Source: Persicaria tinctoria (taxonomy: Eukaryota > Streptophyta > Magnoliopsida > Caryophyllales > Polygonaceae). From it: DNA of 64,000 bases. Under the pieces are notes generated by a model. The model was not told the origin of the DNA. It did not search any database and saw nothing but the letters and a program-made list of their open reading frames with translations. The stretch covers positions 11,018,001-11,082,000 of the forward strand of contig JBANSL010000002.1 in the NCBI GenBank assembly GCA_037127255.1, read 5' to 3'. Positions 23,604 through 33,453 of the stretch are shown here, piece by piece. A program made the position numbers and the translations under genes. The first letter of the stretch is position 1. Each line of letters starts with the position of its first letter.

Positions 23604-23720
23604 CTGAAATATGAATATATAGGCGGTGCTGCGCTTAAACTCTAGCTAGAGCTTCTTCAATCAATCTCGGTTCAGGCGGTCGGTGGACGTACTGGTGGTC
23701 CGTGGGTGGCAGAAAGTGGT
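23604..23720 (-). other. Probable untranslated first exon of CNL-A
   Basis: Minus-strand exon ending TTTCAG|GTAAGC at 23604. It is conserved with 40602-40690 (shared TATATATTCAT, AGAAGCTC and CTGAACC..AG blocks). The region upstream on the minus strand (23810-23870) has a TATA-rich stretch and a CATATGCAAGTTG block that is also seen in B near 40740. This places the CNL-A promoter near 23.75-23.9 kb. Confidence 0.5.
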
Positions 23721-24021
23721 GGTTGGCTATGTATATGTATCGAGATAAGATGCTATGGGAGGTTTGGATTGATCGATTAATATATTTTGGGCTTGTTTGT
23801 GTGTTAGCATTGTGTGTGTATATATATATACAAAAATGAAATTTAATTCACTGTATTGAGGCCATATGCAAGTTGATACTCCGTAATACAGAAAAGTAAA
23901 AGTAGACGGCGAGGAAGAGGACGAGAGAATAAAGGGTTAGTCACGGGATGGGATTGGACGGAATTGGATTCACCGTTTTTTTTCTTCAAATCTTACTGGA
24001 TCGATTTGTGCCCGCATTTAA

Positions 24022-24275
24022 GAGCATCTACAATGGCCCGTCTTAAGCCCAAAATAAAGAATCAATTAATAAAAAATTGAAGAAGATGGGGGAGGGGTTT
24101 AGGAACGATTTGACAGGTTTGTTACTAAGAAACCTTTAAAAACCGAGAGAGAAAGAAAAAGAAGAGAAGGTGGGCCAGCAGGAGGAGGGAGGGTGAGAGG
24201 AAAAAAAGAGGTTGGTCCCAATAAAAAAAAAGTGGAGTTAAAGAACCCGAGTGAGTTTCACGAATGCGAATGCTC
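24022..24275. mobile_element. PIF/Harbinger (Tourist-like) MITE
   Basis: 254 bp. It begins GAGCATCTACAATGG and ends with the inverted GAGCATTCGCATTCG. The target duplication TAA is at 24019-24021 and 24276-24278. No ORF. Confidence 0.78.
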
Positions 24276-24311
24276 TAAGGAATATACATGCATTTTTACA
24301 TAAGATTGTTA

Positions 24312-24590
24312 CGGTGTGTTTGGATTCCATTGCATTTTAATTATAATGCAATTATTTTACCTCGTTTTATGTGCGCGTTTAGTTCTGAAAATAAAAATCT
24401 CGTAAAAATCGAGGTAAAACCGTAATTTAATCAAATAATTACATAAATCGAGATAAAATAATTGTATTATAATTAATACATTGTAAAATCCAAAAACATC
24501 ATAATTTAAACACCTTAAAAATTGTGTTAACTAAATGTCACTTTATCATTTTGTATTATAAATGTAATGCATTTGGAATCAAATACACCC
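24312..24590. mobile_element. Second PIF/Harbinger-like MITE
   Basis: 279 bp. Ends CGGTGTGTTTGGATTCC and (inverted) GGGTGTATTTGATTCC. The 3-bp duplication TTA is at 24309-24311 and 24591-24593. Internal ATAATTATTT-type arms also pair. Confidence 0.68.
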
Positions 24591-24747
24591 TTAGTTTCAT
24601 GACATGTTTGACTAAAATAGTCAAAAAAAAAATTAAAATTAAACTAAGTGATGGCTGGCTGTTGGTATGGTGGCCGGGTACAAGACCACGAAATTCCAGC
24701 TCAGGTTCCAGCTTGGCAAAGAATAGAGAAGCTGGTTGAGCTCTTGA

Positions 24748-24776
24748 CAGGGGCGGAGGTGCGGAGCTAGGGGGGC
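24748..24776 (+). mobile_element. End of an outer hAT, split by a second hAT
   Basis: CAGGGGCGGAGG... at 24748 is a hAT terminus. Its sub-terminal bases up to AGGGGGGC were duplicated when the inner element (24777-25196) inserted, and the outer element continues at 25205 (CTAGGGCCGGGG). Its distal end was not found. Confidence 0.6.
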
Positions 24777-25196
24777 CAGTGGCGGGGGTCCTGGGGGGTC
24801 ACGTGACCCCCCCTCGGTCCGGGAAATATGTACTTTAAAAAAAAAAAAAAAAAAATCCTTTTGGATATAATTAAGTGAAGAGAGTAAGGAATCACTAAAC
24901 AGCATTGGCTCAATTGGTAAAGGATGTGGGTAAGCTCTTTTGGAGTCAAGAGACCCGGGTTCGACTCACCAAATTTTAAATTTTTACCTCTATTTTTTTT
25001 AAAACTCTTTTTATAGGTTAAAATTCAAAAGCCCCCATTTACATTTACAGTCAGTAGCCGCCCCTTCCCCCATTTACATTTACAGTAGCCGCCGATTGTG
25101 AGAGAGAAGTCCGAGTCGAGCTCTCGACCCGCCCAGCAACCCGTCGCCGCACCCACCCTGGTGACCCCCCCTCAAAAGTTTCTGGGTCCGCCACTG
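24777..25196 (+). mobile_element. hAT MITE with tRNA-like core, 8-bp TSD
   Basis: 420 bp. It begins CAGTGGCGGGGG and ends TCCGCCACTG. The perfect 8-bp duplication AGGGGGGC is at 24769-24776 and 25197-25204. The sub-terminal sequence contains the 20-bp palindrome GGGGGGTCACGTGACCCCCC. Next come a poly-A run and a tRNA-like unit (24906-24975), then a short tandem block (CCCATTTACATTTACAGT, twice, near 25038 and 25069). No transposase. Confidence 0.85.
24903..24975 (+). repeat. tRNA-like A/B-box unit in the hAT MITE
   Basis: A box TGGCTCAATTGG (24908) and B box GGTTCGACTC (24959) are at pol III promoter spacing. The A box is identical to the one at 17952, inside the other hAT. It is not foldable as a real tRNA by eye. 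Confidence 0.55.
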
Positions 25197-25204
25197 AGGG
25201 GGGC

Positions 25205-25545
25205 CTAGGGCCGGGGTCACATGTCCCCCATCTCATTTGGGTGTATTGTTCGTGCCGATAGCTTCACTTTGATATATAATACACCCTAATTCGACATTTG
25301 AGTAAAAGTTACGAACTACCTAAATGTATTACCCAGGCAATCAAAAACAAATACCGCATAATTTTTCAATCCTACAAATAACTTTAGAAGATATTTTTAC
25401 CATTATGTGGCAGTTTCAATGGCCAGGTTGTGTTCTATAGCTAATACTTATTTCTGTTGAAAAAAACTTGTTCATTCTACTTGTTGAATAGGCCCTTCGT
25501 GGCCCTAGTGAGTAGAGTAGCTATCTGCCATATAGTGATAGCTAA
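25205..25545. other. Outer hAT remainder and unassigned AT-rich sequence
   Basis: The first 40 bp look like continued hAT sub-terminal sequence. After that I recognise no feature. Confidence 0.35.
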
Positions 25546-25547
25546 GG

Positions 25548-25770
25548 CTGTGAAATTCCGAGAAACTTGGTCATTTCATATGAAAACAGGAGTCGTGTCG
25601 GATTTATATTGTTTTTTGGTTATAAGGTCGAGATCTATCCTTCTAACACAAAATCTTAAGCCATTGTGTAGGGGTTTTCCCTCCCTATCCTTATATTTTG
25701 TTGTTTTTGGTCCACCACCGATGTGGGACTTTTTAATACCAATTTCCCCCCTGGGTATGTATAATCAAGA
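25548..25770 (-). repeat. Degraded LTR-like fragment
   Basis: Starts TGTGAAATTCCGAGAAAC, identical to the stretch next to a primer-site complement at 28272. It continues through GTTTTTTGGTTATAAGGTCGAG and ends in GATGTGGGACTTTTTAATACC, a common plant LTR edge. Probably a solo or truncated LTR. The limits are uncertain. Confidence 0.4.
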
Positions 25771-26045
25771 ATTTTTTTTCAAAAAATATTGAAAAAAAAC
25801 TATAATGTATAGTGTAAATATGATATTTTATTACAAAAATTCATATAATAAAATTTAATATTTCTTTTCATTTATATGTGTAACATTATGAATACTTTTT
25901 TTTAAAAAAAAATTAACAATATGTCATTTGTAAATGGAAAAAATTGATAGAATTGAAAAGTGTGTCAAAAAACTCATAAATTGTGGTGTAAATATGACAT
26001 TGATAGTAAACAAATTTCATAGGAATAAAAATTGGAAGAATTTAA

Positions 26046-26047
<2 letters not shown>

Positions 26048-26091
<44 letters not shown>

Positions 26092-26092
26092 C
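26048..26092. repeat. (AT)n(GA)n microsatellite
   Basis: AT repeats pass directly into GA repeats. They border the left end of the TIR element that follows. Confidence 0.9.
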
Positions 26093-26099
26093 GAGGGTG

Positions 26100-27697
26100 G
26101 TTCATGGGTAAACAACCCTTATTGTGTATAATGAGAACAAATCTGGGCCATTGATTAGATGAAATGGATGGGTGAGATTAAAAGACAATTTTAGCTTTTT
26201 TTTAATTAAAAATCAGTGGGACCCACGTTTTTTCTTGCCCACTTGCTGAATTTGGGGTGTGTGTGATGCACTCTCTTAAAATTATTCGATAGTATATCTG
26301 GATTATTCGATCGTATCGACGGATTATGCGATCGTATCGATGGATTATTCGATGATATCTTGCCACATGATGGGGCGGTTATTTTCTTCTTCGAATTATA
26401 CGATAGTATCACTGAGTTATTCGACCGTATCAATGGATTATGCAATAGTATCGATGGATTATTCTAAACGGCTAGCACCCTAAAAATGCCCTAAACTATT
26501 TACCAAAAATTATTCGATGGTATCGTTTGATTATTCGATGGTATCGCTTGATTATTCGATGGTATCGCTTGATTATTCGATTGTATCATTGCATTATTCA
26601 ATGGTTCCGTTACTTATGTCATTTTAACAAATAACTAAAAATTATTCAATGATATCAGTGGATTATTCGATTATATCAAATGATTATTCGATGGTATCGA
26701 TACATTCAATATGTCCTAAACAAACTGGAATGCAAACATATCAACAAAATTGATACATCCTGGTGCTCGAACAATCCAATTTAATTAAGCACAAAAAACC
26801 CATTTTGTTTAGGACTTGACAGAGGAATAATCAAACAGAACAAAACCTAATCTGTAAAATCAAAATCAAGAACAGAGCAACCGAGGAATCACATCTAACA
26901 TTCCTAAATCCAACAAACCAAATCTGTAAAATTAAGAACAAAACCTAATTTGAGATTGTCCACAAATACCCATTCGATAGCCCTTCGTCGTCACTGCCAT
27001 CTTCACCATCATCGACGACAGGAGGCGTCGCCTTTGGAGGCCGGACAGGCCGAATTGCTCAGATCTGAGAATAGGGGAAGAGGGAGTCCCTCCATCCCTC
27101 CGTCACGGCCATCTTCCCTCGCCGATGTCGCTTGTGGTTGCCGAAGAAAGGCCGAATCTTTGACTGGAGAGGCGCGACTGGGAGCGAGGAAGGAGAGCGG
27201 GATCTGAGGCAGCCCGGATCTGGAGTCCAATGGCTGTTGTGGTGGTGGCTGTGCGCGAGGGCGGAGGACAGCGAGAGGGAGCAAGCGCCTTCGACCTTCA
27301 AATCGTCGGGGCTCTCCGCCGCCACGCACAAGCGAGCACTCCGCCGCATCGGTTTTTGATACAGGCCGCCTTCGCACTTGCCTCCGACCGCCACCTTCAA
27401 ATCGTCTCCGTCGTACCCGGACTGAGAGCTCGTCTCCACGCTCAAGCCCGATCGCCCTTTCGCTTCCCTCACATCGCCCCCACTTCTCTTTCTCTCTCCT
27501 TTTGGGTGAAATTGGAAATGCCTAATGTGTGGGATTAGGGTTAAAGGGTATTTGTAATCACGCGCCTAGGTAAGGGGTGAGATTGTGTTTTTACAATTTT
27601 AATTTACAATTAAATTAAAATCCTAAATAATCTCAGCCCTCCATTTGTACTAAATGAACGATCCTGATTTGTTCTCATTTTACTCAATAAGCCTTGT

Positions 27698-27700
<3 letters not shown>
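26100..27700. mobile_element. TIR element with 21-bp minisatellite and GC-rich exon-like block
   Basis: The ends pair over about 75 bp in inverted orientation (left ..CTTATTGTGTATAATGAGAAC.., right inverse ..CTTATTGAGTAAAATGAGAAC..; then CCATTGATTAG and GAGATTA blocks). It sits between AT microsatellites on both sides, so a duplication cannot be read. The interior holds a minisatellite (26278-26735) and a GC-rich block (26950-27535) with overlapping ORFs on both strands, resembling a captured gene 5' end. It is MULE-like in plan, but the superfamily is not proven. Confidence 0.6.
26278..26735. repeat. 21-bp minisatellite
   Basis: The unit is close to TTATTCGATGGTATCGCTTGA. It is best preserved at 26507-26580, where several copies are perfect or nearly so, with diverged units on both sides and non-repeat gaps at 26465-26505 and 26615-26640. 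Confidence 0.85.

Positions 27701-27702
<2 letters not shown>

Positions 27703-27785
<83 letters not shown>
27703..27785. repeat. (AT)n(GT)n microsatellite
   Basis: About 60 bp of AT followed by about 18 bp of GT, at the right edge of the TIR element. Confidence 0.93.
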
Positions 27786-27847
27786 AGGATAAGGAATACT
27801 CTTATTAAAAAATATTAAAAGAAAACTATAAAATTTGATTTAAATGA

Positions 27848-27960
27848 AAAAATTGCAAAAAGGTAAACAATAAGATTTGAACTTGTGACCGTTTGCAATT
27901 TGCATTACTTAAATCTCCTTTTCCTTTGTTTACCAACTAAGCTAGACAATACTTGTTCTT
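27848..27960 (-). repeat. tRNA-like A/B-box sequence
   Basis: On the minus strand there is an A box TAGCTTAGTTGG and, about 65 nt later, a B-box-like AGTTCAAATCT. It is probably a SINE head or another TE-embedded tRNA-like unit. No target duplication was identified. Confidence 0.4.
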
Positions 27961-28068
27961 TTTAACATTTTTTTCCCCACAAAACTACGTTTTCCGTCGC
28001 GGGATGGGGGGGGGGGGCGCTGCCCATTTGCGCACCTCCCGTGGCCGCTATTGATCCCCACATACCCC

Positions 28069-28430
28069 CCTCAAGTGCAACCCACATAGATCGGGTTAAC
28101 ACTTGAACATTTTCTTCTTCTTCTTTCGGGTCGAGACTCTTAATCTCTTCATAGCTCGCTCGATTTTTGTTTGGTTTTATACGACGGGTTTTGGCATTCT
28201 CAATCTCTTTTAGCCTTACCCTTACCCAGAAAAAGCGACCCGACTCAAACTTGCTCTGATACCATGTGAAATTCCGAGAAACCCCGGTCGGGTTGTGTGA
28301 AAACGGGACACATGTCGGTTTATATTTTTGTTTTTTTGGTTATAAAGAGATTAAGAGTTTCGACCCGAAAGAAGAAGAAAAAATGTTCAAGTGTCAACTC
28401 GATCTAGACGAGTTGCACTTGAGGGGACAT
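28069..28430. repeat. Long inverted repeat around an LTR/primer-site junction
   Basis: The arm 28069-28156 pairs with about 28350-28430 (shared CACTTGAACATTTTCTTC, TTTCGGGTCGA and CTCTTAATCTCTT and their complements), with roughly 85-90% matching by eye. Between the arms lies GCTCTGATACCA, the complement of the usual initiator-Met primer-binding site, directly followed by TGTGAAATTCCGAG as at 25548. This suggests two fragments of one LTR element in opposite orientation. Confidence 0.55.
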
Positions 28431-28535
28431 GTTTAGGTAAGTTAATAACATATTGACTTTCTTAGGTCATACAACCTCTATCATTTAACCCTACCACGGA
28501 TCCAGTTGAAACTACTGATCGAGCTCAGTTCATTA

Positions 28536-28670
28536 TACTCCCTCCATTTCAAAATAAATGTCTTTTGTCCTTTTGTGCATGCTTTTTTAAGGAGATAAAA
28601 ATAATATAAAATATTATTTTATAAAGTTTTTACCTTCTTAAAATATGTGCCGAAAAATCAAGTGACTTCA
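28536..28670. mobile_element. Truncated Stowaway-like MITE
   Basis: Begins TACTCCCTCCATTTC, the standard Stowaway-type terminus, followed by AAAATAAATGTC and the AT-rich interior seen in similar elements. The matching right end is missing. It sits near the left edge of block B and is absent from A. Confidence 0.5.
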
Positions 28671-28879
28671 TAAGCTACATTTTAATGGTTTGCTCTCATA
28701 TTCAGATATAGTTCAAAAATATTTTATTAGGAAATCTGTGTAATTTCATAAGCTACATTTGGTTTTATACAAATTATCCTAGTTTAATAGGGTGGTTTTG
28801 TGTAATTTGTTAATTTAGGCGTGGTTTTATAAAAATATCCTAATTTGAGGGGGGTCTTGTGGAATATACCCTGAACTTT

Positions 28880-29162
28880 AACTTCATTGAATGTTAAAAT
28901 TGCCCCCAAACTCCATAAACAGTGATAAACCCCAAAGCGTCTCTCTCGCGTTCTCTCTATTGCGTTCCCCATCCTCAGCCATCGCCGTGGGACTCCGTCA
29001 CCACCATAATCGCCGGCGGGAAGGAAAAGAAGTGCAAAAGCCCACGAACGAAGGGATTGAGAAGTTGAGACGATTGGCGAGGGATTGCGCAAACAATTCC
29101 ACCTCGTCAAAGCCTTCCAGATCGTACTCCTCCGATTCCCTTGCGTCGCTGCAAATTGCCTG
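28880..29162 (+). other. Probable non-coding first exon of CRM gene B
   Basis: Homologous to 8870-9076. It ends at donor GCCTG|GTATGT. It contains an insertion relative to A (near 29107-29140). Confidence 0.42.
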
Positions 29163-30047
29163 GTATGTTTCCTCCTATGCACAACTTATCTAAAAGTTCC
29201 TTTTTTCAATTCCAAATTGGTCAAATTTTCACGTTATTTTTTAGTCGAAGTAGTATAATGTGGAGTTTATTGGTGATTTGGACGGGTTTTCTCACACGGT
29301 GGTGATTGTGAATGTAGAATTCGGATTTGCGATCACTGGATTTTGGTTTAACATCTGCATTTTAGAGTGGTGGTTTAAATTTGTTTGATGTGTTTGTGAG
29401 CTGCTCTGGCTTTGCTCTTGCAAATGGAATCTATCCATAGTAATTTTTGGAATGGAACACTGTGAAGTGTGATGTGAGTGAAATTAGGGCTTTGAGGCAC
29501 TCTGCACTTCCTCAATCTGTTTGAGAGGTTGGTGGAGTTGTCAAGGCAAAAGCAAATGATAAAAAAGAAGTCAATTTTGCCACAAAGTTTGATGGAGATA
29601 AATTGCATTAGCACTTAGCAGTGTCACTCAATTACACGAACTTCAATTGTATTTTATATTTATATATTATCTAAATGAGAATACACAATCGAGTCCGGGT
29701 ACGTGTTCATCACATATGCTTTGTCACTTGCATATCACTCCATTGTCAGCATGTAAGTGTTTACAATGGCATACCCCCTACCAACCTGCCCCACTTTCTC
29801 CATTTCTTGCTTATATATAGATTATTTTTTGGCTGGATGCCTTATTGTGCTCCTTGGGTTGGTTCGACAGAATTCTTGAAACTTGACTTCTTAGCATTTC
29901 ACTAGCTATTTATTTTTCCTTTGGCATCTTTTTCCTTCAAACCTTTCATAGGTATCCATATTGATTACATCAGCAATACTTTCAGTTGTTGAAAAAATTG
30001 GCCAGCAGATGGGAAATTGGTGATGTCATATCTCTCAGGCTAGCGAA

Positions 30048-32690
30048 ATGGTGCTGGCATTTGCTGCTGGGAGAATCCATCGAGCTTTACGCTACATAAT
30101 CAGCAGCCAAAGTCCTTGTTGCCGCACCATAAGGTGGTTTCCTCATCCTTTTAACTTGTTATACCAGATTTGAAGTTAGTACTTAGTACTAATTCCACAG
30201 ACATGGGCTAAGTTTGCAAGGCAATTTTCATGCTCTCAAAATGGCTTTTGTGTTTTTTGTACAGGAACTGTTGGATCCACGACCAGATTGCTTGTTGCTC
30301 TTCGAATTTCCCAATTAATCTTTTGAGGACCTCACAATATTTGCACAAGAAAGTTTTATTCAATGCAGTGGAGTTGAGCTTGTTTCATTGTCAGAATGAT
30401 ATTCGGTCATGGGATAGTGTGGTGAAACGATTGGGTTTCAGGGGAGCTCACTTTTCTTCAGTTGAGATAAAGGCAGAAGATGATGTTGTCAGGTTTCGTG
30501 TTCAAAAGTCACCTGGTGATAGTACTGCTGAAGATGAATTGCCATTGAGAAAAGGGAAAATGGAAATAAAAAGGAAGAAACCATCAAGGAAAGCAAAACT
30601 CAAGGAGTTGAGATTTTACCGGCTTAAGGCAAAGAAGAAGTTGAATCTCCAAATCCTGAAGTTCGTTTGAGGTATAAGCTTGAAAAGGTTAGCAAAAGCC
30701 ATTTAATGGTATACACACAATGATGGAATTAGGGCATCATGAAATATACAAATATTTCTTACCTATAGTCCATGTGTGATTTAATAAAATAGATGCCTTC
30801 TTAAAGGAAACTGTGAATTTGATTCCACTGCCTACTTAACTAGCATTTGCTTGTGATTCTCAAGAGCTAATCTCTGTTAATTTGAGAGCTTATCTCATTT
30901 ATTGGAAAATTTAGAATTCCATTATTTGTTTCGCCCATTTCCATTTATTGACAACTGTTGAATGATTGAAGTGCACAGCATAATTTGTGAATGTTTTTTT
31001 TGAAACACTCCATGGTCTCAATTCTTGTGAACGATAAATTTTCAACTTGATTGTAATGCTTAAAGATGTCGGAAATTATGAAATACATTATAATTTTAAT
31101 TTTTGTCTCTTAGGGATTTTCAATATCATGCCATTCCTTTTCTGCACAGTAGAGAATGATCTGAAAACATTTTATCGGGGGAGACAAGCATAGCTGAAGC
31201 TTTCGAAAATGCCAATAGATGGTATTCTACTATTCTGTTGCTGTTCAGAAGATCCAATAGTTTCTTATGGAAAGCACAACTCATCGAATATGTCAAATTG
31301 AAATGGCTTTCAACACCTCACTATTTTCTTTTATAGGCCAAGCGGAAGGAAGAATGGTTGATTGAAAAACTGAGGAAATTTGAATTGCCCAAAGCCACAC
31401 CAGAAACACACGATCCTGAAATGTTAACTGAGGAAGAAAGGTTTTATCTGAGGCGAACTGGTGAGAAGAAGAAACATTATGTTCCTGTTGGGAGACGAGG
31501 AGTATTTGGTGGTGTTGTACTTAACATGCATCTGCATTGGAAGAGACATGAAACGATAAAAGTTGTTTGCAAACCCTGCAAGCCTGGGCAAATTCATGAA
31601 GTAGCTGCAGAGCTTGCTCGTCTGAGCAAAGGCATACCTATTGACATAAAGCCTAACAACACTATCATCTTCTACCGTGGAAAGAATTATGTCAGGCCGG
31701 ACATTATGTCCCCTACAGATACACTGTCTAAAAACAAGGTAAACCTACTGCTGCTAAAATGATGATTCCTGTTCTTTCAATTGGCTACTTCTATTTCCAA
31801 TACAGGATAATTTTTTTATCCTAGGTAAAAAATGTATTAGTGGATCATGGAAATGAAGAACTTGGATACCTCTTTTTCGTGAGATGTAGTCGCTTGTAGA
31901 TGAAATGTAACTAAGGTTTGGATATCTTGGTGCGTTTTTGTTTGTTCTAAAAGAAGGGGATATAGGGAGGACATATACGTAAGTAACTTAATATGGGTCC
32001 TTTAGGTCTCCAATATCACGAGTTCTATTTCAGATTATATTCCTTTGTGCAGAACTGTATTTGACCTAGAGGAGGTGCAGAACTGTATGTGACCTAGAGG
32101 AGGTGCAGAACTGTATTTGACCTATAGGAGATGCAGAGTTGTTTTTAACATTATAATTCGTTAATTGGATAATGTCCAAGGTCCCATACTCTGTCCCCTT
32201 GAACACAAAAATCATAGAGACTGTAACATTGGAGTTCAAATGCTCCAAAGTCCCCACCTACCAGCAATGGTGTAGATAGATTAGGTTACTTACCATTATC
32301 ACTAAGGAAAGCTTTCTTCTTTATTGTTGGGTGGGAGGGTGTAGGTCTTGATATCTTGAGGGAAGCTGTTTGTGGGCAACCGCATGTTATTTGTCATAGT
32401 TTGTAGTACCTGTTTGAGAATACAAAGAGGAAAAATTAAATATTGTACTTGTTGCTGTCACTTGCTCTTCGTTTATTTCAGCATAACTTGTTTTAACCTT
32501 TTTGTGATAGGTTCTCATATAATATGTGTTGTTTTAGGCCTTGGAGAAATACAAGTACGAACAGTCCCTGGAGCACACAAGCCAGTTCATCGAACGTTTG
32601 GAAGAAGAACTTGAAGAGTACGGTGAACACCTTGCCCGATTCAAAAGAGCAAAGGAAAACGCATCACATATTTCTTCTGGCGAAATTTGA
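30048..32690 (+). pseudogene. CRM-domain protein gene, copy B, frameshifted
   Basis: The same four coding exons as copy A are recognisable: 30048-30133, 30265-30687, 31337-31738 and 32538-32690, all with intact GT-AG sites. The second coding exon is one base shorter than in A: one A is missing near 30645 (GTTGAATCTCC against GTTGAAATCTCC). This brings in TGA at 30668-30670 and would end the protein at 163 aa, before the CRM domain. The CRM exon (GRRGVFGG loop, IIFYRGKNY) and the coiled-coil exon stay open and differ from A by only a few residues. So it is either a very young pseudogene, or the deletion is a sequencing error at a short A run. Promoter, first exon and splice sites are retained, so an mRNA is likely still made. 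Confidence 0.8.
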
Positions 32691-33453
32691 AGGTATGTAC
32701 AACTGTATGAGCTAGTGATTATCTATTTCCTAGGGAAATGTGTCACTTGAGCTTCTAGTTTTAGTTGCATCAGTAGTTGAAAAGAGAAGTTACTCATAGA
32801 AACACCCTCACATTAATCAACAATCACTTTGTCAACCAATTGTATACAAGAGTGTTCTAAGATATTGCACAGCTTAATTTCATCCACATATAGTAATCTT
32901 CTTTTTTCCCCGGTAGGGTAATCTAAAGCATGCAAACCTAAAGGGGAAACAAAACACTAAAGAAGCAAAATAATCAGCAACAACATTCTCTTCACAGTAA
33001 ACACATCAGAGCTAGATGCATCAGTCCCTTTTCAGTGAGCCTTGGCATTGTGACACGAGGCTAAATGATGGGTGGAAACGATCTTAACGAGTTTTCCAGG
33101 AGTGGTAATCAGCTGTGAATAGACTACAAACCCATTGATAGCTCTTCAAGGAACTCCCCACAACTCCACTCCGCCATAGGCACCAAATAAATGCACAACT
33201 GTGAACAAACCCTTTTCTATCTCAAACCAGTCCTACTGCAGAATATATGCACACGAGAAATAAGGACTTAAGCCAATGAACTTCATATAAGAATTATTCA
33301 TATAATTTTTTTCTTATCTAATTTATCAATTTAATATACACATACAATAGTTTACTGATATTTACAGTCTAGTGGCAAATTATTAAACTGAATCCTGAGA
33401 GGGAAAAAAGAATGAGTTAAGCATACCAATGAGTTGTATTCTGTAGGCACACA
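32691..33453. other. 3' intergenic region between CRM-B and CNL-B
   Basis: Counterpart of 12475-13182, with indels near 33095-33240. It contains the ends of both convergent genes. No other feature. Confidence 0.55.

Noticed and set aside
24903..24975. A genuine tRNA gene (also 17291-17389, 17949-18030, 39908-40034, 27848-27960)
   Set aside because: A and B boxes are present, but the acceptor, D and anticodon stems do not fold, and the units lie inside transposons or are flanked by target duplications.
27009..27538. Overlapping ORFs of 75-137 codons as a host gene
   Set aside because: All frames are open because the block is GC-rich and stop-poor. No domain is seen and the block lies between the inverted repeats of a transposon.
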